DNA of 64,000 bases from positions 68,137,666 to 68,201,665 of the forward strand of contig NC_052018.1 in NCBI RefSeq assembly GCF_015832195.1. Direction: 5' to 3'. The position numbers and the translations under genes were made by a program. This document shows positions 49,171 through 61,600 of the stretch, piece by piece. Within the stretch, counting starts at the first letter, position 1. Every line of letters starts with the position of its first letter. The notes under the pieces are model-generated. The model saw only the letters and a list, made by a program, of their open reading frames with translations, ran no database searches and was not told the origin of the DNA. Source of the stretch: Motacilla alba alba. Lineage: Eukaryota; Chordata; Aves; Passeriformes; Motacillidae.

Positions 49171-50769
49171 GTCCCTGCAGATGCCATAGCTCCAGTCCAT
49201 AGTCATTGTTCAGGGTCAAAAAAAGAGAGAACAAAAAAGGAACGAGTGTGAAGAGGAGGATTGTGTAGTCTTACTTGAGAAAAGGCGTTCTGACTGTTTT
49301 CAACAGCAACTAGAAGCATTTGCAGGTATGGTGAGGGAAGAGTTTGCAATCGAAGTAGTGAGAAACTGGAAAGTAATTTTGGTAGAAACAATTTTCAAGG
49401 GGTTGGATTTCCATATTCTTTCAGGTAATGTGATCCAGAATGTCTTCAGTACTTAAAAATATTTTAAGTTAGATGGGGAAAATAAAAACACTTTGTTATT
49501 TTCCTGGAATACAAAACTAAATTTGTGAAATACTAGCAATTTTATCTTCTAGACAATTTTTCAGAGTTACTAAAAGCACTAATAAGGTATATATCAACCC
49601 CTAGACTGCACAAAACACTGAAGCACACAAAATAAAGAAAACAAGTTTAATGAGGTAGGAAGGCTCTCCGTGTCAATGAAGAAATGAAAAAAATAGATCA
49701 GCACTGGAATCTCAAATCATCTCCTTTTGCAAAGCGAGGATGCACAAGCTGCTTAGAAAATAAATGATGCACTCAAAGCTGGTGGAGGAATGCTATTCCC
49801 AAGCAAAATACTTCTTTTTAGCATGTAATCCCGCCACGGCACTTCTCTGCTACACACACTGTAAAAGGTACAGATCTGATATGTCATTATGCAGTTGCAG
49901 CACGCTTAAACATTTCTGGGTGCTGCAGACTGAGAGCTATTTAATACCACAGAATAAAAAAATATAGAGCTGAAAAAATAGAATGTCACTGTAGTAAAAG
50001 ACAGATCAGTAACTCTGTTATGACTCAGTAGCTCACAATAAATTATTTAAACAACTTGAGCTCAAGAATGACCTTTCAGCCATTGCAAGGCAGGAAAAAT
50101 ATTTTCCTTTCTTAACCTCCACAATTCAAATTCCACTTCTTCCATCAAAATCAGAGGACCAGGATGTAGGAACTTAGTGATTAATCTCAGACTGTGAAGC
50201 CCTGCAGTACCATCAATCAGGTGTAGATGGTGACTTGGTAATGGAAACATTGGGAGAGGGTCTGCTGGGCAGAAACCAGAGGCACACCATATTGCTTATC
50301 ATAAATTTTTTAGCATTTATGACAGAATATTTAAAACTGATAAATCCTTCAGATTATTCAGTTGTTTTGTACAACTCAGGTCTTGAAGCATATATTTTAA
50401 TCAATTCTAAGTTATAAAAGTCAACTTTAGGTACATATTCTTGCAGTGCATTTTACAGACATCCAACACACATTGGAAATTTGTAGGTCAAGCTCCATTA
50501 GCTCGGAGTTCCTAGACATCTGCATCCTTTTGAATTCTGACCTACTTCTCATGCTGTTAAGAATAGGCCGTGCACTTGTGTCAGACCGTGGTTTAGGAGT
50601 CTCCGTAGCTCCTCTCCAGGTGCGCGTGGTGAGGTGCTGGCAGGGAGGAGCAGCAGGAGTTTGTGTGCGGGGAGGCAGGCGCTGCCCCAGCCGGGCGCAG
50701 CCCGCTCCAGCCCGCTCCGAGGTGCATGCCCATCACCAGGCCTGGCTGCTTTCAGGAAAGTGTGCTTCA

Positions 50770-51345
50770 GAATTGGCTAAATGCAACTTTTTAAATGGTG
50801 AAAACAGCAAAATGAACAGCAAGGAGGCAGCAGCAGGACGTGGGGGTAGTTCCCTGCAGCCCCTGAGGAGGGTCATCAGTGAGCGGTGCAAAGGGGATGG
50901 AGAAGCACAGGAGAGCTGCAGCACACTGACCACACTGACCACCACCCCTGGCCTGACCCTCTGTGCTGCCCGGGACTGGAGAAAGGAAGCGGAAATAGAA
51001 ATGAAGGAGTGAAGTTGAGCCTGGGGGAAAAAAAAGTGAGAGGTGGTGGGAAGGTGTTTTAATTTTTGCCTTTTATTTCTCACCATCCAGCACTGTTGCT
51101 AATTGGTGATAAGCTAAATTAATAGTTGACAAGTCAAGTGTGTACTGCCCATGAGGACACACCCAGTGAGTGGTCTCTCTGTTGTGACCTGCAAGCTTTC
51201 CATTTTATTTTCTCCTCCCTTCCTGTCTAGGAGGGGATTTAGGAGAGAGCTGCTGCAACTGTCTGGCAGTTGTTCCAGGTTAAGCCACCATGTCCCTACA
51301 GCTGAATTTGCAATGCTGCTGGGGAATCTGTGTGGATAGTCACAA
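50770..51345 (-). mobile_element. Second LTR of the 34.5 kb family, inverted
   Basis: The reverse complement of this interval runs parallel to the element at 34.47-35.49 kb. It has a CTGCCAGACAG / AGCTCTCTCCTAAATCCCCT region, then CACTCACTGGGTGTGTCCTC ATGGGCA (other copy: CACTCACTGACTGACATC ATGGGCA), an AT-rich part with GAGAAATAAAAGGC and AAAACACCTTCCCACC, CTTCACTCC, then GGTGGTCAGTGTGGTCAG and GACCCTCCTCAGG followed by GGGCTGCAGGGAAC. It covers roughly the first half of the element and is diverged and truncated. The 188-codon plus ORF and 117-codon minus ORF here are incidental. The edges are approximate. Confidence 0.6.
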
Positions 51346-52470
51346 TGGTGTATGTACTATATGGGGAAAAGCCAGCACATCTAGTGGCTTATTTGGTGCT
51401 GTTTTGAAGAATACCTTGGAAGAATGAAGTTTGGTAGTTTTGGGGGAACAGAAGTTAATTCTAGTGTCATACAAATATCAATTAATTTATCCCTAGTGTC
51501 TCCACATTTGACTTCTGTTTAAGCAAAGAAGATTCTAATGTTTGACAGGTTTAAGAAAATTCCATGCTGTTTCTGTGAGTCAAAAACTTGTTGGGGTTTT
51601 TTGTTGATGTTTTTTGGTTGGTTAGTTGGGTTGTTGTTTTGTTGTTTTTTTTTTTTGCCAGAGATAGTTCTCCCACTAATGGAAATTGATTGAGTCCAAT
51701 TCTCATATTGAGAACACACTGAGGAATTTCTTCAGTGAGGTATCAAATGAGCTTGAGATACTTCTTCACATTGCAAAAAATCAGCGCTCTGCTAATTCAT
51801 GCAACTCCACCCTTAGGACGTAGATACTATTTCTTGATCATTGCCCTGGAAATTTTTCTAAAACTGTGTGTTTGCTACTCCTTATTTTAAATAATTCACT
51901 TTCCCTTATTTTTTGCTAGAAACAATGAAAAAAAACCCATAGGAATATTTTGATAGTGTAGTGGTTTGCACAGTAATTGTGAGAAGGAGAAAAAGGCTTT
52001 AGAGGAATCTGCATGAAACATGTACTAAAGTAGGTGTACACATAGAAAATCTGTGGTTATGTGACTGCACCTTTAACCAGGACCTTAGCACATCAGCAAA
52101 ATATTCTGTGATAACAGCAGATATCATGGAAACTCTTCAGTTTGGTACCTAAAACATGATAAATGAAACCAAATAAATATGATAAAAAATGTGATTCCTT
52201 TCTAAAGCCTTTAGGTTGGTGGCTGCAGATTTGAAAGGCACATAATTTTGATAACAATACATAATATTGGCTATTTAATATTCATACACATCTTCCATTT
52301 CCATGGTATCATAATTGTGTGATATTGCTAATTGGCGATGGGGTGCTGCATCCTGAAGGGAGCTGAAGTTGTACAAGCTTTAGCAAATGCTTCCTGTATC
52401 TGTAAATGATAGTGAGAAGAAGAAACAACATGGAAAAGTACAATCCCATTTTATTCTGTGTATCCACAAA
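51346..52470. other. Non-coding DNA, no gene seen
   Basis: AT-rich sequence with the T/G tract at 51589-51656. No recognisable family. Confidence 0.5.
51589..51656 (+). repeat. T/G-rich low-complexity tract
   Basis: T/G-rich with GGTTGGTTAGTTGGGTTG in the middle and a 12-nt T run at the end. Same polarity as the other four. Confidence 0.9.
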
Positions 52471-52534
52471 GTAGAAGATGATGGGAGTGACAACACCAAC
52501 AGAAACTAGAAGATGATGGGAATGACGACACCAA
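52471..52534 (+). repeat. 35-bp tandem duplication at CR1 5' edge
   Basis: TAGAAGATGATGGGAGTGAC (from 52472) and TAGAAGATGATGGGAATGAC (from 52507) with matching continuations (AACACCAA / GACACCAA). Two copies with a 35-bp period immediately precede the first recognisable CR1 base. Confidence 0.85.
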
Positions 52535-53226
52535 GCCGAGTGGCTCAGCTGACACACCTGAGGGACAGGATGCCATCCAGAGGGACCTGTACAGAGACAA
52601 GAAGTGGTCCAGCAGGCATCACATGAGGTTTAACAAGACCAAGTGCAAGCACTGGGGTTGAGGCAACTTCCAGCATCAATAAAGGCTGAGACATAACCAG
52701 GTTGAGAGGAGGAGAAGCCCTGAGGCCCTGAGAAGGACTTGGGCGTGGGGGTGGTTGGGAGGCTGGACATGACCCAGCAGTGTGCGCTCTCAGCCCAGAA
52801 ACCAAACATGTCCTGGGCTGCATCCAAAGCAGTGTGGGCAGCAGGGCCAGGGAGGGGATTTTGTCCCTCTGCTCTGCTCTGGTGAGACCCCACCTGCAGT
52901 GCTGCATCCAGCTCTGGGGTGCCCAACACAGGAAGGACACGGAACTGTTGGAGAGATTCCAGAGGAGGCCACCAAGTGCATTAGAAAGATGAAACAACTC
53001 TCCTATGAGGAAAGACAAAGAGAATTGGGGTTGTTCAGCCTGGTGAAGAGAAGGCTTTGGGGCTTAATTTCAGCCTTCCAGGGCCTGAAGGGAGCCCACA
53101 AGAAAGATGGAGAGAGACTATTCACAAGGACATGTAGTGATAGGAAGAGGGAAAATGGCTTCTCACTGAAAGAGGGTAGGTTTAGATTAGATATTAGGAA
53201 GAATTTTGATTCTATGACTCTATAAA
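52535..53226 (+). mobile_element. CR1 LINE, plus orientation, 5' truncated
   Basis: A clear CR1 copy of about 690 bp. It begins within the C-terminal part of ORF2 (CACACCTGAGGGACAGGATG at about 52552, ATGCCATCCAGAGGGACCTG, then GAAGGACTTGGG at about 52731, TGTCCTGGGCTGCATCCA at about 52809, and GAGACCCCACCTGCAGTGCT at about 52883). It continues through the 3' region (AGGAAAGACAAAGAGAATTG, GGGTAGGTTTAGATTAGATA) and ends with GATTCTATGACTCTATAAAA, the CR1 octamer-type terminus. ORFs here (147 codons plus, 157 and 99 minus) are fragments or shadows of the dead element. It is younger-looking than the other CR1 copies in the window. Confidence 0.95.
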
Positions 53227-56200
53227 AGTTCCTTGTATATACTTTCAAAGGTTGAAGGCAAACTCTGGCAAAACAGGGAAAATATTATGTTCATTCCTTG
53301 CACATTCCAATCTTCAATCATCTTGTCCTTTTCCTCTGAGTGAGGCTAATGCAGATTTCTGGGAAGCTGGAGCCTGAGAGAAGTTTGCTTCTCCTAAAAT
53401 GAGTACCACTGAATACGAGACAAATTCATACAGCATCAAGAAATATTAATGGAGCACATTAATATTTCACTGCTCCTTAGCTTCTCCAAAAGCAGATGTT
53501 CAAGGAAGGGAAATGTGCCACCTGACTACCTGAAATTCCTGTTTTCTTTCTTTCACACAAAGCAATTTACAGAAAAGGGAGGCAGAAATCCCACTCTGAA
53601 GACACCTCCTTTTTTACCCCTCAGAGATTTTTCTGTGGGTTTCTCTGTTTTGCCTGCCCCTGCCCGGGAGCATACAAGTGACAACACAGTCGAGTGGAGC
53701 CTGTATGCTGTGCTGTCACTGTGCACCAGCTGCCTGTTATTCAAGAAATGTTGTAAAACATCTCAGGGAGTCTGTGACTAGCACAGTTTCAGTAACGATC
53801 CAGACAGAGGCACTAGAGCAGGAGTTAATTAGCAGCCACCCAGCAGCACCAAAGTGCAATGGGAAGAGTCTGTGTTTAAAACCCTACCACTCCTCCAATC
53901 CACATAATTCACATTTGTCACTCACTGTACAAAAGCAGGCACTTAACTCTTTGATTCTCTAAGTGCAAAACCAAAGCAAGGCAAATCTTTTCACATGCTT
54001 TGTGGTACCAGCTGCTGTACTGTTCTTTTACAGCTAATTAAAACCACATGATTTCCCAATTCACTCGGTACAGAAAAATGTGTATTTTGGTGCTGTATCA
54101 TTTCAAAAGAGTACATCTTGCTGCAGATTAGAGAACAATAACTTGAGATCCTGTTAAGATCTGAAAAAAGAGTGAACAATTACGGTTGGCCTTCATCCTC
54201 AGGAGCCTTAACAAATTCTCATAAATGTCCCCTGAGGTATAGTTAGATGCCATCTATGCAGCAAAATTACTGCAGCTGAGCAGTGTAGGAAAAGGATTTG
54301 GCAGCTTCCCTAAGATATGTATATTCAAGTGGAAATTAATCAGAGGGAAAGGTTTGCCTGTATGGCTGAAGTTATTTCCAAGTGTGCCAGCAATATGCTG
54401 GTTCCAGGACGGAGGCAGCAAGGAGAAACAGCTTTTAAAAGGAAAGATGGAAAGAGCAACAACACCATTTTTTTTTCATTAGTTCATGGGTTAATAAATC
54501 AGTGTTTGTGATCTGAGGGCTCTCAAAAGGCAACCTATAAGTGCTGAAATCCCACTCTTCTGAATTTGCAGTATAATTAAATTTGTAAGAATTATGCAGT
54601 CAAAAGGTTCACAAATCAAGTTGTTGGGGTTTTTTTAACAACTTTCAGTTTGAGGCTAATTATCTGCTTCAGAGTCAGTAATGGATTTTTCATACATTTT
54701 CTATGTACATATTCATATTCAAAAGCCATGCCCATAAAATAATATATTCTTCTGGGGCATTCCAGCAGAAATTTTAATCAGTTAGGAAAGCTGATTAAGA
54801 AACTAACAGATTTGAAAAGCACTTTGCACTAGTGCAGATTAAGATTCAGGTAGAGGATATGCCACAGTTTATATTAAATAAAACCAAACAAATAAAGATG
54901 GAATTTTTTCCTTATTATTCCTTTTCTTTTTTTTTTCAGTTTGCTGTGCTTGTTGTAATTTGACTGATCATAAATTACAAATGCCCACATGTTTTATTTT
55001 TGCTCCTAACAAACTCTTCTCAAAGTTTGGTGGAGAACTTTTTCTAGAAAATATTTTTCATCAGGATAACACATCTGAAAGAGAAGATTGACAATTTTCT
55101 TTTTTTGAATCCTGCAAATTTTAAAAAGTGCAAGCAAATAATTATGCCAACACAGAGATAGATTTATTACATGCTAGTGTTAAGCATGAATCACACTAAT
55201 AAATGTAGGATTCTATTGTGTATATTTTGTAAATATTTGATTTAATTGTTTGTGAAACCAAGGCCTAAAATGTACATATTTATACTGATAAGCATGTATA
55301 TGTTCATAGGGATCATGGTGAGTTAAAATGTAGGGAAAGAACTACTCCAAATTTACATATTAGTAGACAGGGACTGGTAGAAATAGAATGTTCATAGAAA
55401 TAAGACAGAATATGAAGTTACTAGATTAACTGCTCTAATTAACTTCCTTCTTTTTTATGTTGAGAATTATTACAGAAAGGAAAGATAGATCCTTTCAGAA
55501 GCCTTTTAGGAAGCCCTTAGGAAAGCAAACCCTGGATCCTGAGGTAGTTGCAGAAGTAATGAAATGTTACAGTCCGTAAAAATACTTTTTTCAATACTAT
55601 GCCTTGCAGCCTTTAGTTGTGCCATTGTAATATTATGTAATATTATGGCCTTAACTGTAAATGTAAACATAATGATTTAGTGTAATATTCTCTGATATCT
55701 TTTGGCACAGCAAGAATATTGAGTATTCACTCAAGTGGAGAATGACTGGAAAACCTCTGATTTTGAAGCACATCTGAAGAGCTTCTGTCAGGACAAGTTA
55801 TACCACACAAACACAAATAAATATGAACTGAGAGCAGGAGGTTAATTCTGTAGGTCATACACTGTGTATTTCCACAGGCCTGTGAAAGTCGTTCTAAAGA
55901 ACTGGAAGCCTGCCAGAGATCAAGGTGCAAATACTACAGAAAACATAAAAGAAGCAAGTACAAAAAGGATGAGCCTATGAAGGTCAGCACTTTTTTGTAT
56001 CAACTCCCTTAATGCAGAGTTTCCTGAGCAGATGATCACAGCAGGCTGCATTTGCAGTATCTGTTCCTGCTATGCTTCTGCTACTACCCTTTTATTCAAT
56101 GCCCATTCACTCAGTCAGTCTATAGGTGTTGAATAGTATAGGACTATCTAAGAACAGTAAAAAATATCCCTCAGTGAGAATATAAAATCAGTAAAAGCTT

Positions 56201-57214
56201 AGCAAATGTCAGGAACCATAATAAGCAGCATACATTTGACTTCATTTTCGTTATGGTAAGAGGAAATTATGTGATAGAGAATCTTCAAACCAGAAATGCT
56301 TCAGAAGCAGAAAATCAGCCAGGATAAAGGTTACAAAGGTTGTTTGGGGATCTTATCTTCATACACAAATGGTTATTTTTTTATATTACAGATTTAATTA
56401 CTCTAAAAAGATTAATTTTATCTTAATAGAAAATAAATGCTTATTCAAACATGGTGTTATTCTGATCTTGAAGCTATGTTCGAACTCTGATTTTCCATCT
56501 GTGCATCCCCCCAAACCTTTAAGAGGCTGTTCATGTTATCTCTCAGTCCTATTGGTGCAGGACATGGGCCAGGGAAACGGTGCTGGAGCACATTTATTGT
56601 TAGGAAATAGCCAAGGAAGTTCAGAGATGTCATGGCAGCATTTGAGATTCCTGGGCAGCCTTTACATGACTGCCTGTAATGAGATGAGTTAACAAGCATT
56701 ATGAAGGACTGCTTTTCAAAACTCAGTGTCATCCATTTCAGGGCTAGACTCAAACTGAAACATTCTCATGTGTTCAAAAATCTTGAGTAACCAATTATGG
56801 ATATGTAACTCTGTTTTGTCCTATAAATAATGCCTTTGCCTAAAATGTTTACTTTTTCTATTATCTAAATAATGGCTTAAGTCAGAAAAATATTAACTAA
56901 ATGGCTAGTCACCTTTATAATAAATATTTTCCTAAGGAACACGTGATTCATTTTGTTTGCAGCTATCAAAAGTAACCTTTGAAGGAAAATAAAGAAAAAA
57001 ATATTTTAAGAGCTATCATCAAAGGCCTTTGCTATTTCTAACAAATTTAATTGCTCTAGATTAGTTAATTTACATAGATTACATAGAATTGTTAAAGATT
57101 TATCCTGTTCTCCAGTAATTTAATCTTTCTGCAATGCTTTCTGCTTTCCTGTAGTTATGTCTTTGCAAAATAAGTGCAAAATATTAAATTAGAAAAGCAA
57201 CAATTCATAGACAC
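53227..57214. other. Non-coding DNA, no gene seen
   Basis: AT-rich sequence without a recognised gene or repeat. The piece at 53500-53970 is somewhat GC-richer and has open frames on both strands (110 and 94 codons plus) with no known domain. Confidence 0.5.
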
Positions 57215-58035
57215 TCACCTATATATGGCTGCACAAGCTCACAGTCATCTAGGAATTTACTTCATGAGAGAGGCGTAACTGCACAGCTGTGGCCATGACA
57301 TAAGAGTTTATTTAGTCTGTACTCTACAGAAGCAATAATGAGCACAATGAGATAACAAGCAGATGAGTTTTAAACCTCTAAAAACTGCTGAGTAATACAA
57401 TACTAAATTAAGAAGCTAGCTCCTTACTTCTTCTGAACCATTACTTTTTCGAATTGAGGAAAACAAGAATAGAAAAGAAAAGGCAGGGTTTTGGGGGGAA
57501 CTGTGAGACCTTGGATCTATGGCTGGGAAGTTCTGGATGATACTTGGTCATGACAGATTACACTGCTTAATCTGTATTGCTGAACTACAGTTCAAAAATT
57601 ATCACTGCAAAAGCTGTAGTTCAAGCCAGACAGCCAGGTCACAAAACTAGGCAATCATTTGTCTGGCTTAGACCTGGACAGAGCTTTGTCTGATTACACC
57701 TGGAATCAGTCTCTTGACTTGATGATCAAGCCATATATCCAGAAAAATTAAGGATGATAGTAAGGGAGATTATGAGCCCAGAGCAGAACACCTTGTTTCA
57801 AGCAGGCACTTATCAATTCCTTATAAGTAAATTTAACTATCCCTCATCATATCCACTTACGTGTACATGACTACATGAGTCAGGCAGGAATCAAGTTTAC
57901 AGTCATCTAGGATTTTTTTCTGCACAAGAAAGGTGTAACTGCTCAGCTGTGCCCATAAGAATTTATTTAGGCTGGATTCATTAGAATAAATAATGAGCAT
58001 GAAAAGATAATAAGCAGATTATTTTAGAGGTGCTA
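57215..58035 (+). repeat. Unassigned repeat with ~150-bp terminal copies
   Basis: Two diverged direct copies of a roughly 150-bp segment bound this interval. The left (about 57237-57365) contains CACAGTCATCTAGGA, GTAACTGCACAGCTGTGGCC, AGTTTATTTAG and AATAATGAGCAC...AAGCAGAT. The right (about 57898-58022) contains TACAGTCATCTAGGA, GTAACTGCTCAGCTGTGCCC, AATTTATTTAG and AATAATGAGCAT...AAGCAGAT. The direct-repeat layout (two ends about 660 bp apart) resembles a small LTR-like element or two tandem insertions. The internal part has relatives at 61.6 kb. I do not recognise the family. Confidence 0.6.
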
Positions 58036-60298
58036 TAAATGACTGTCCATGCTTTGTTTATTTACCAAGGGTGTAAAGGCAGAGTGAAAGTAGTGAACTC
58101 TCCCTCTCTTGTCTGTCTCAAAAACTAACTTCATTCTCAATGAAGCCAGGAAAATATTAGGGGAACCTCAATTTTGGCTCTGTCAAAAACAAGCCAGCTG
58201 CTGAAAACTACAGACGTCTTCAGGAGGGATGTATGAACAGTTAGCACCAAGAAACAGTCCTTCATTAGTAAAACAAAACAAACTCATTGACATGTGAATA
58301 TCCAGGTAGCCAGAAAGGAAAAAACCCATGGAATTAGCTTTGAAGCAAAAAAATGTGCAATGAAACTGAGAAGTCAGCCACATTTTGTTGACTTCATCAG
58401 GAAATGAGGGAGTAAGGAAGGCATTTCAGAGAGACTCTTTGGAAATCCTGTGAACTTTGTGTTCTGTTCACCAGCTTTTGGAGTTTCTTCCTTACTTATG
58501 ACTATGCCATTGTAGCCGCTTTTATGTTCTTTATTGGTGAAGGACCCCACCTCAGGCTATGGAGATCTGCTGTCTATGTCCTGCATGCCTTTTGTTCTGA
58601 GCTGTGCCAATTAACTCTGTAAACTCTGGAGTGTTCCTCACATCCCTGTCAGATGTGTGTCATTATATGTGCTACAGTTTGAATGAATCCAGAAATAATC
58701 CTGTCTTGTCAGCTGAGCAGACAGTCTTGTCACTACCCTGCCAGTTTATACATGAGGTAGTGGGAGCTGTGAGAGAAAGCAGTGAACAATCATTTGAACT
58801 AATTAAAAGCAAAGTGATTGAAATAAATTCATGGCATTAAAGGAATAGTGTTGAGTTGTTGCTGAGAGAAAATTGATTTGAGTGTGTATTCTTAGGAGGT
58901 TTGTCATGGATGCATCCAAGGGTAGAGCATGCTGCTGGTCAGAGGCTGGAGAGACATGGAGGGTACCCTCAGCAGGGAGCTTGTCACGTGCTAGCTCTGT
59001 GTCTTTCAGTCCTGATCACCTGAAAGCCACATCCTTCTGGGCACAGAAAGTTCTTGTTTCAGGATAGATAGATGAGTAGGCATGTACTGATGTTGGTTGG
59101 CCAAATTTGCTCTGTGTTTTTCTAGTAAAACTTAATTTTTATGGGAGAAAATCCTTGATGACAATGCAAAGGAAGAATTCTTTTGGAACTTCTAACTTTA
59201 ATGTATTCAGGTTTTTTTATTACTCAATACATTTGGAAATTCAGTGATTTTTTTGTTTCCAGTGGGGGAAAAAAAAAAAAAGAAAAAAACAGTGGAAAGC
59301 ATCTTTTTAATAGGCATTTTCTGCAAGAAAACTACCACATCATTATACCAAACCTGACAGAGACATCAAGAAATGTCAGAGATGTCGAGCTCATGTTGCA
59401 AGTCCAGTGTAGAACTGGAATAAAATTCCTACCTATCTGTCTACTATTTTAAATATGGGCTTTTGATTTCCTGGTGCTCTGAAATCTTTCCTTCTCTCTA
59501 TGTGTCATTCTTTAACTTCAAGCCCTATTCTGAATCCATCAAAAATACTCCGATCCTATTTGTTTGTTAACTCAGGTAGTTTATCTTCACCATTCATCAA
59601 AGTCTATGGTATGATTTTCATAGTAAGTGTCTCCTCTGGTGATTACGACTTTGCTGAAGAAATTCTGGCAAATGCTGCCTTGTAATTTTTGTCATATTCT
59701 GTATTAAATCATATTAAAACCATAGAATCTTTTATTCATCTCAATATGTTTAAGATGCTCCTCAGGATCTGAAGTCTGTGTTTGTACTGAAATACACAAA
59801 AGCTTTCTTGTTTTACTGAAGATAGGGAAGTTATACTTGAAGATGTTATTTTATGAAATCTGAGCATGACAAAATAAACTTCCTTGTATTACTGCTATTG
59901 TGGAAGAATGTAATTCTTTGTAAACATTGAGTGCATGTGAGTATTTGAGGTCACAAACCCCTGCATATGTCTGTTATATAATGGGCACTTGGAGCCATTT
60001 ATCATTAATGACTGTTCTTTTCTATTAATATGTTGTATTTGTCTTAACAGAAGTCCTTATGTTTTGTGTTAGAGCAATGATTTTTGAGAATTTGAACATA
60101 AAGTGTCCCGTGGCAGCCAGCAATTAATATTTTGGCATTTGTGGGAAGACTGTTGCCAATATCCCTCACCTGCTGTTACTAAAGCAGCCACATCACAAGA
60201 AAGCAATAAAGAAGAGGAAGAAAGAAAGTAGTTATTGTTTGTTTATCTGGCATGAAAGCAAAGGGAGCTGCATGGAGAGAGGCCAAATGGTTACTCAC
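58036..60298. other. Non-coding DNA, no gene seen
   Basis: AT-rich. The segment at 58880-59070 is slightly GC-richer. An A-rich tract lies at about 59268-59290. No gene or repeat is recognised. Confidence 0.5.
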
Positions 60299-60421
60299 GA
60301 GAAATGCGGCAGGTAGCACGAACGTGAGCGGCTGCGCGCTGGCACAGCACGCCAGAGCCAGCCCCTGCGGAGGGGCACACATGCTGCCAGACGCGGACAT
60401 GGAGCCAGCCCCAAGTCCAAC
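60299..60421 (-). CDS. Candidate internal coding exon, minus strand
   Basis: A 123-bp (41-codon) segment much richer in GC and CpG than its neighbours. It is bounded on the minus strand by a polypyrimidine-containing acceptor ending TGTGGCAG (AG at 60423-60422) and a donor GTGAGTAA (60298 downwards). The exon's last base is C rather than the usual G. In the phase-0 frame it reads VGLGAGSMSASGSM, then CAPPQGLALACCAS, then AQPLTFVLPAAFL. The second half is hydrophobic enough for a membrane segment, and the third codon positions are GC-rich as in real avian exons. I do not recognise the protein. A second frame is also open, so the frame is not certain. No partner exon is identified in the window. 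A plus-strand reading is less likely because no acceptor precedes it on that strand. Confidence 0.35.
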
Positions 60422-61600
60422 CTGCCACACATATCAGAGAAAGATCAGAAGTTCTAATCACTCATCTGAATGAGGAAAGAGCAGGAACATTTTTTTTTCC
60501 TGGAAGAAAGAGTACACCGAGACATGGGGGAGAGGAGGAAAAAGGGAGGTGAATACGGAAAAAGGGAAACTCTGCTCCCAGCCCCTGGCTAATACACCTC
60601 ACTAGGATGATAGGAAAGCTTTCAAAAATGTTTTAGCTGCACTTCAAAGCAAACAGAAAAGCAGGAATTTTCCTGGTGTAACAAAAACTTAATAAACAGA
60701 TTGTCATCATAAATCAAGGCATTGTTCATTTGTAGAATACTTCTTCCAAGGGAAAATTCCAATAGTAGATATACATCTCAAAGCTGGAAGCATTTTGAAG
60801 ATTTCAGCTTTTTTTTTTTTTTTTTTTGTATTGTCCAGAGATTGACTCAGGTTCTTATTTTCTTTGAAATGTGGGAAAATAAATAGCTTACAGCCTGATG
60901 GTGACAAATTGGGAGGCTCCTTAAAATTGTCTCTCAGATTTGTAGCAGAAAAAGCAAGAATTTTAATCCTGATCTTCCCAAAGAAGCTGTTTCTTTTTTC
61001 CTGTTTTTCACCCGTGCAGAATAGGACTCCTCTTACAAGTTTGTGTGCTTTTAAAGCTCTAGGTCGTCCAGATACACAGTACCCAAGAGGAACAGCAGTT
61101 ATTGAATTTTCCCTTTAAAGCTCTATGGCTTGCTAACAGTAGGTAAAAATTAAGTCAAAAGGATATCTATCAGGGACTGGATCAATAAATTGCTTTTCAT
61201 ACTGAGGGTAACTTAATTCATGCTCAGAGAGTGTCTTTGCTCAGACAGAGTGTCTGTTGTAGAGACACAGCTGAACAGATAATGTTTGTTGCAGACTGTG
61301 CTGGGGAGCAGGGAGCAGCACTGGGTACAGGCTTTCTTCTTCACAGATGCACACATGTATGTAGGCCATAAATGAAGTTACAGTGGAACAGTGCTGCAAT
61401 TGTATTCTACCAACACTGCCCTTAATAGGATGTATGGGGAAATAGTTAGAGTCTTAAAGATTTCTCTGAAGTATAGAGACAGGTGTCAGGACAGTGACAT
61501 GGGGAACCCAGACCACCATCCAGGACTGATGCACCATCCAATCTGACCATCTGATCACAAGAGAAAAAAAATTAGTTTCAAGCAGTCATTATTTGGTATC
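60422..61600. other. Non-coding DNA, no gene seen
   Basis: Presumed intron or intergenic. It contains a purine-rich patch near 60515-60560 and a 19-nt T run at 60809-60827, and otherwise nothing recognisable. Confidence 0.5.

Larger units (their letters stand above)
48091..50769. other. Non-coding DNA with two perfect hairpins
   Basis: AT-rich, no gene recognised. A moderately GC segment at 48790-49210 contains the hairpins annotated below. GC-rich, CpG-containing DNA at about 50600-50740 abuts the LTR to its right and may be its decayed end or unrelated. Confidence 0.5.

Noticed and set aside
52545..53225. Several 60-157 codon ORFs on both strands
   Set aside because: All lie inside the CR1 element and are fragments or antisense shadows of it.
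60809..60827. T19 run as a sign of a minus-strand processed pseudogene
   Set aside because: The adjacent sequence (on the side expected for a retroposed body) shows no coding resemblance and no flanking duplication.
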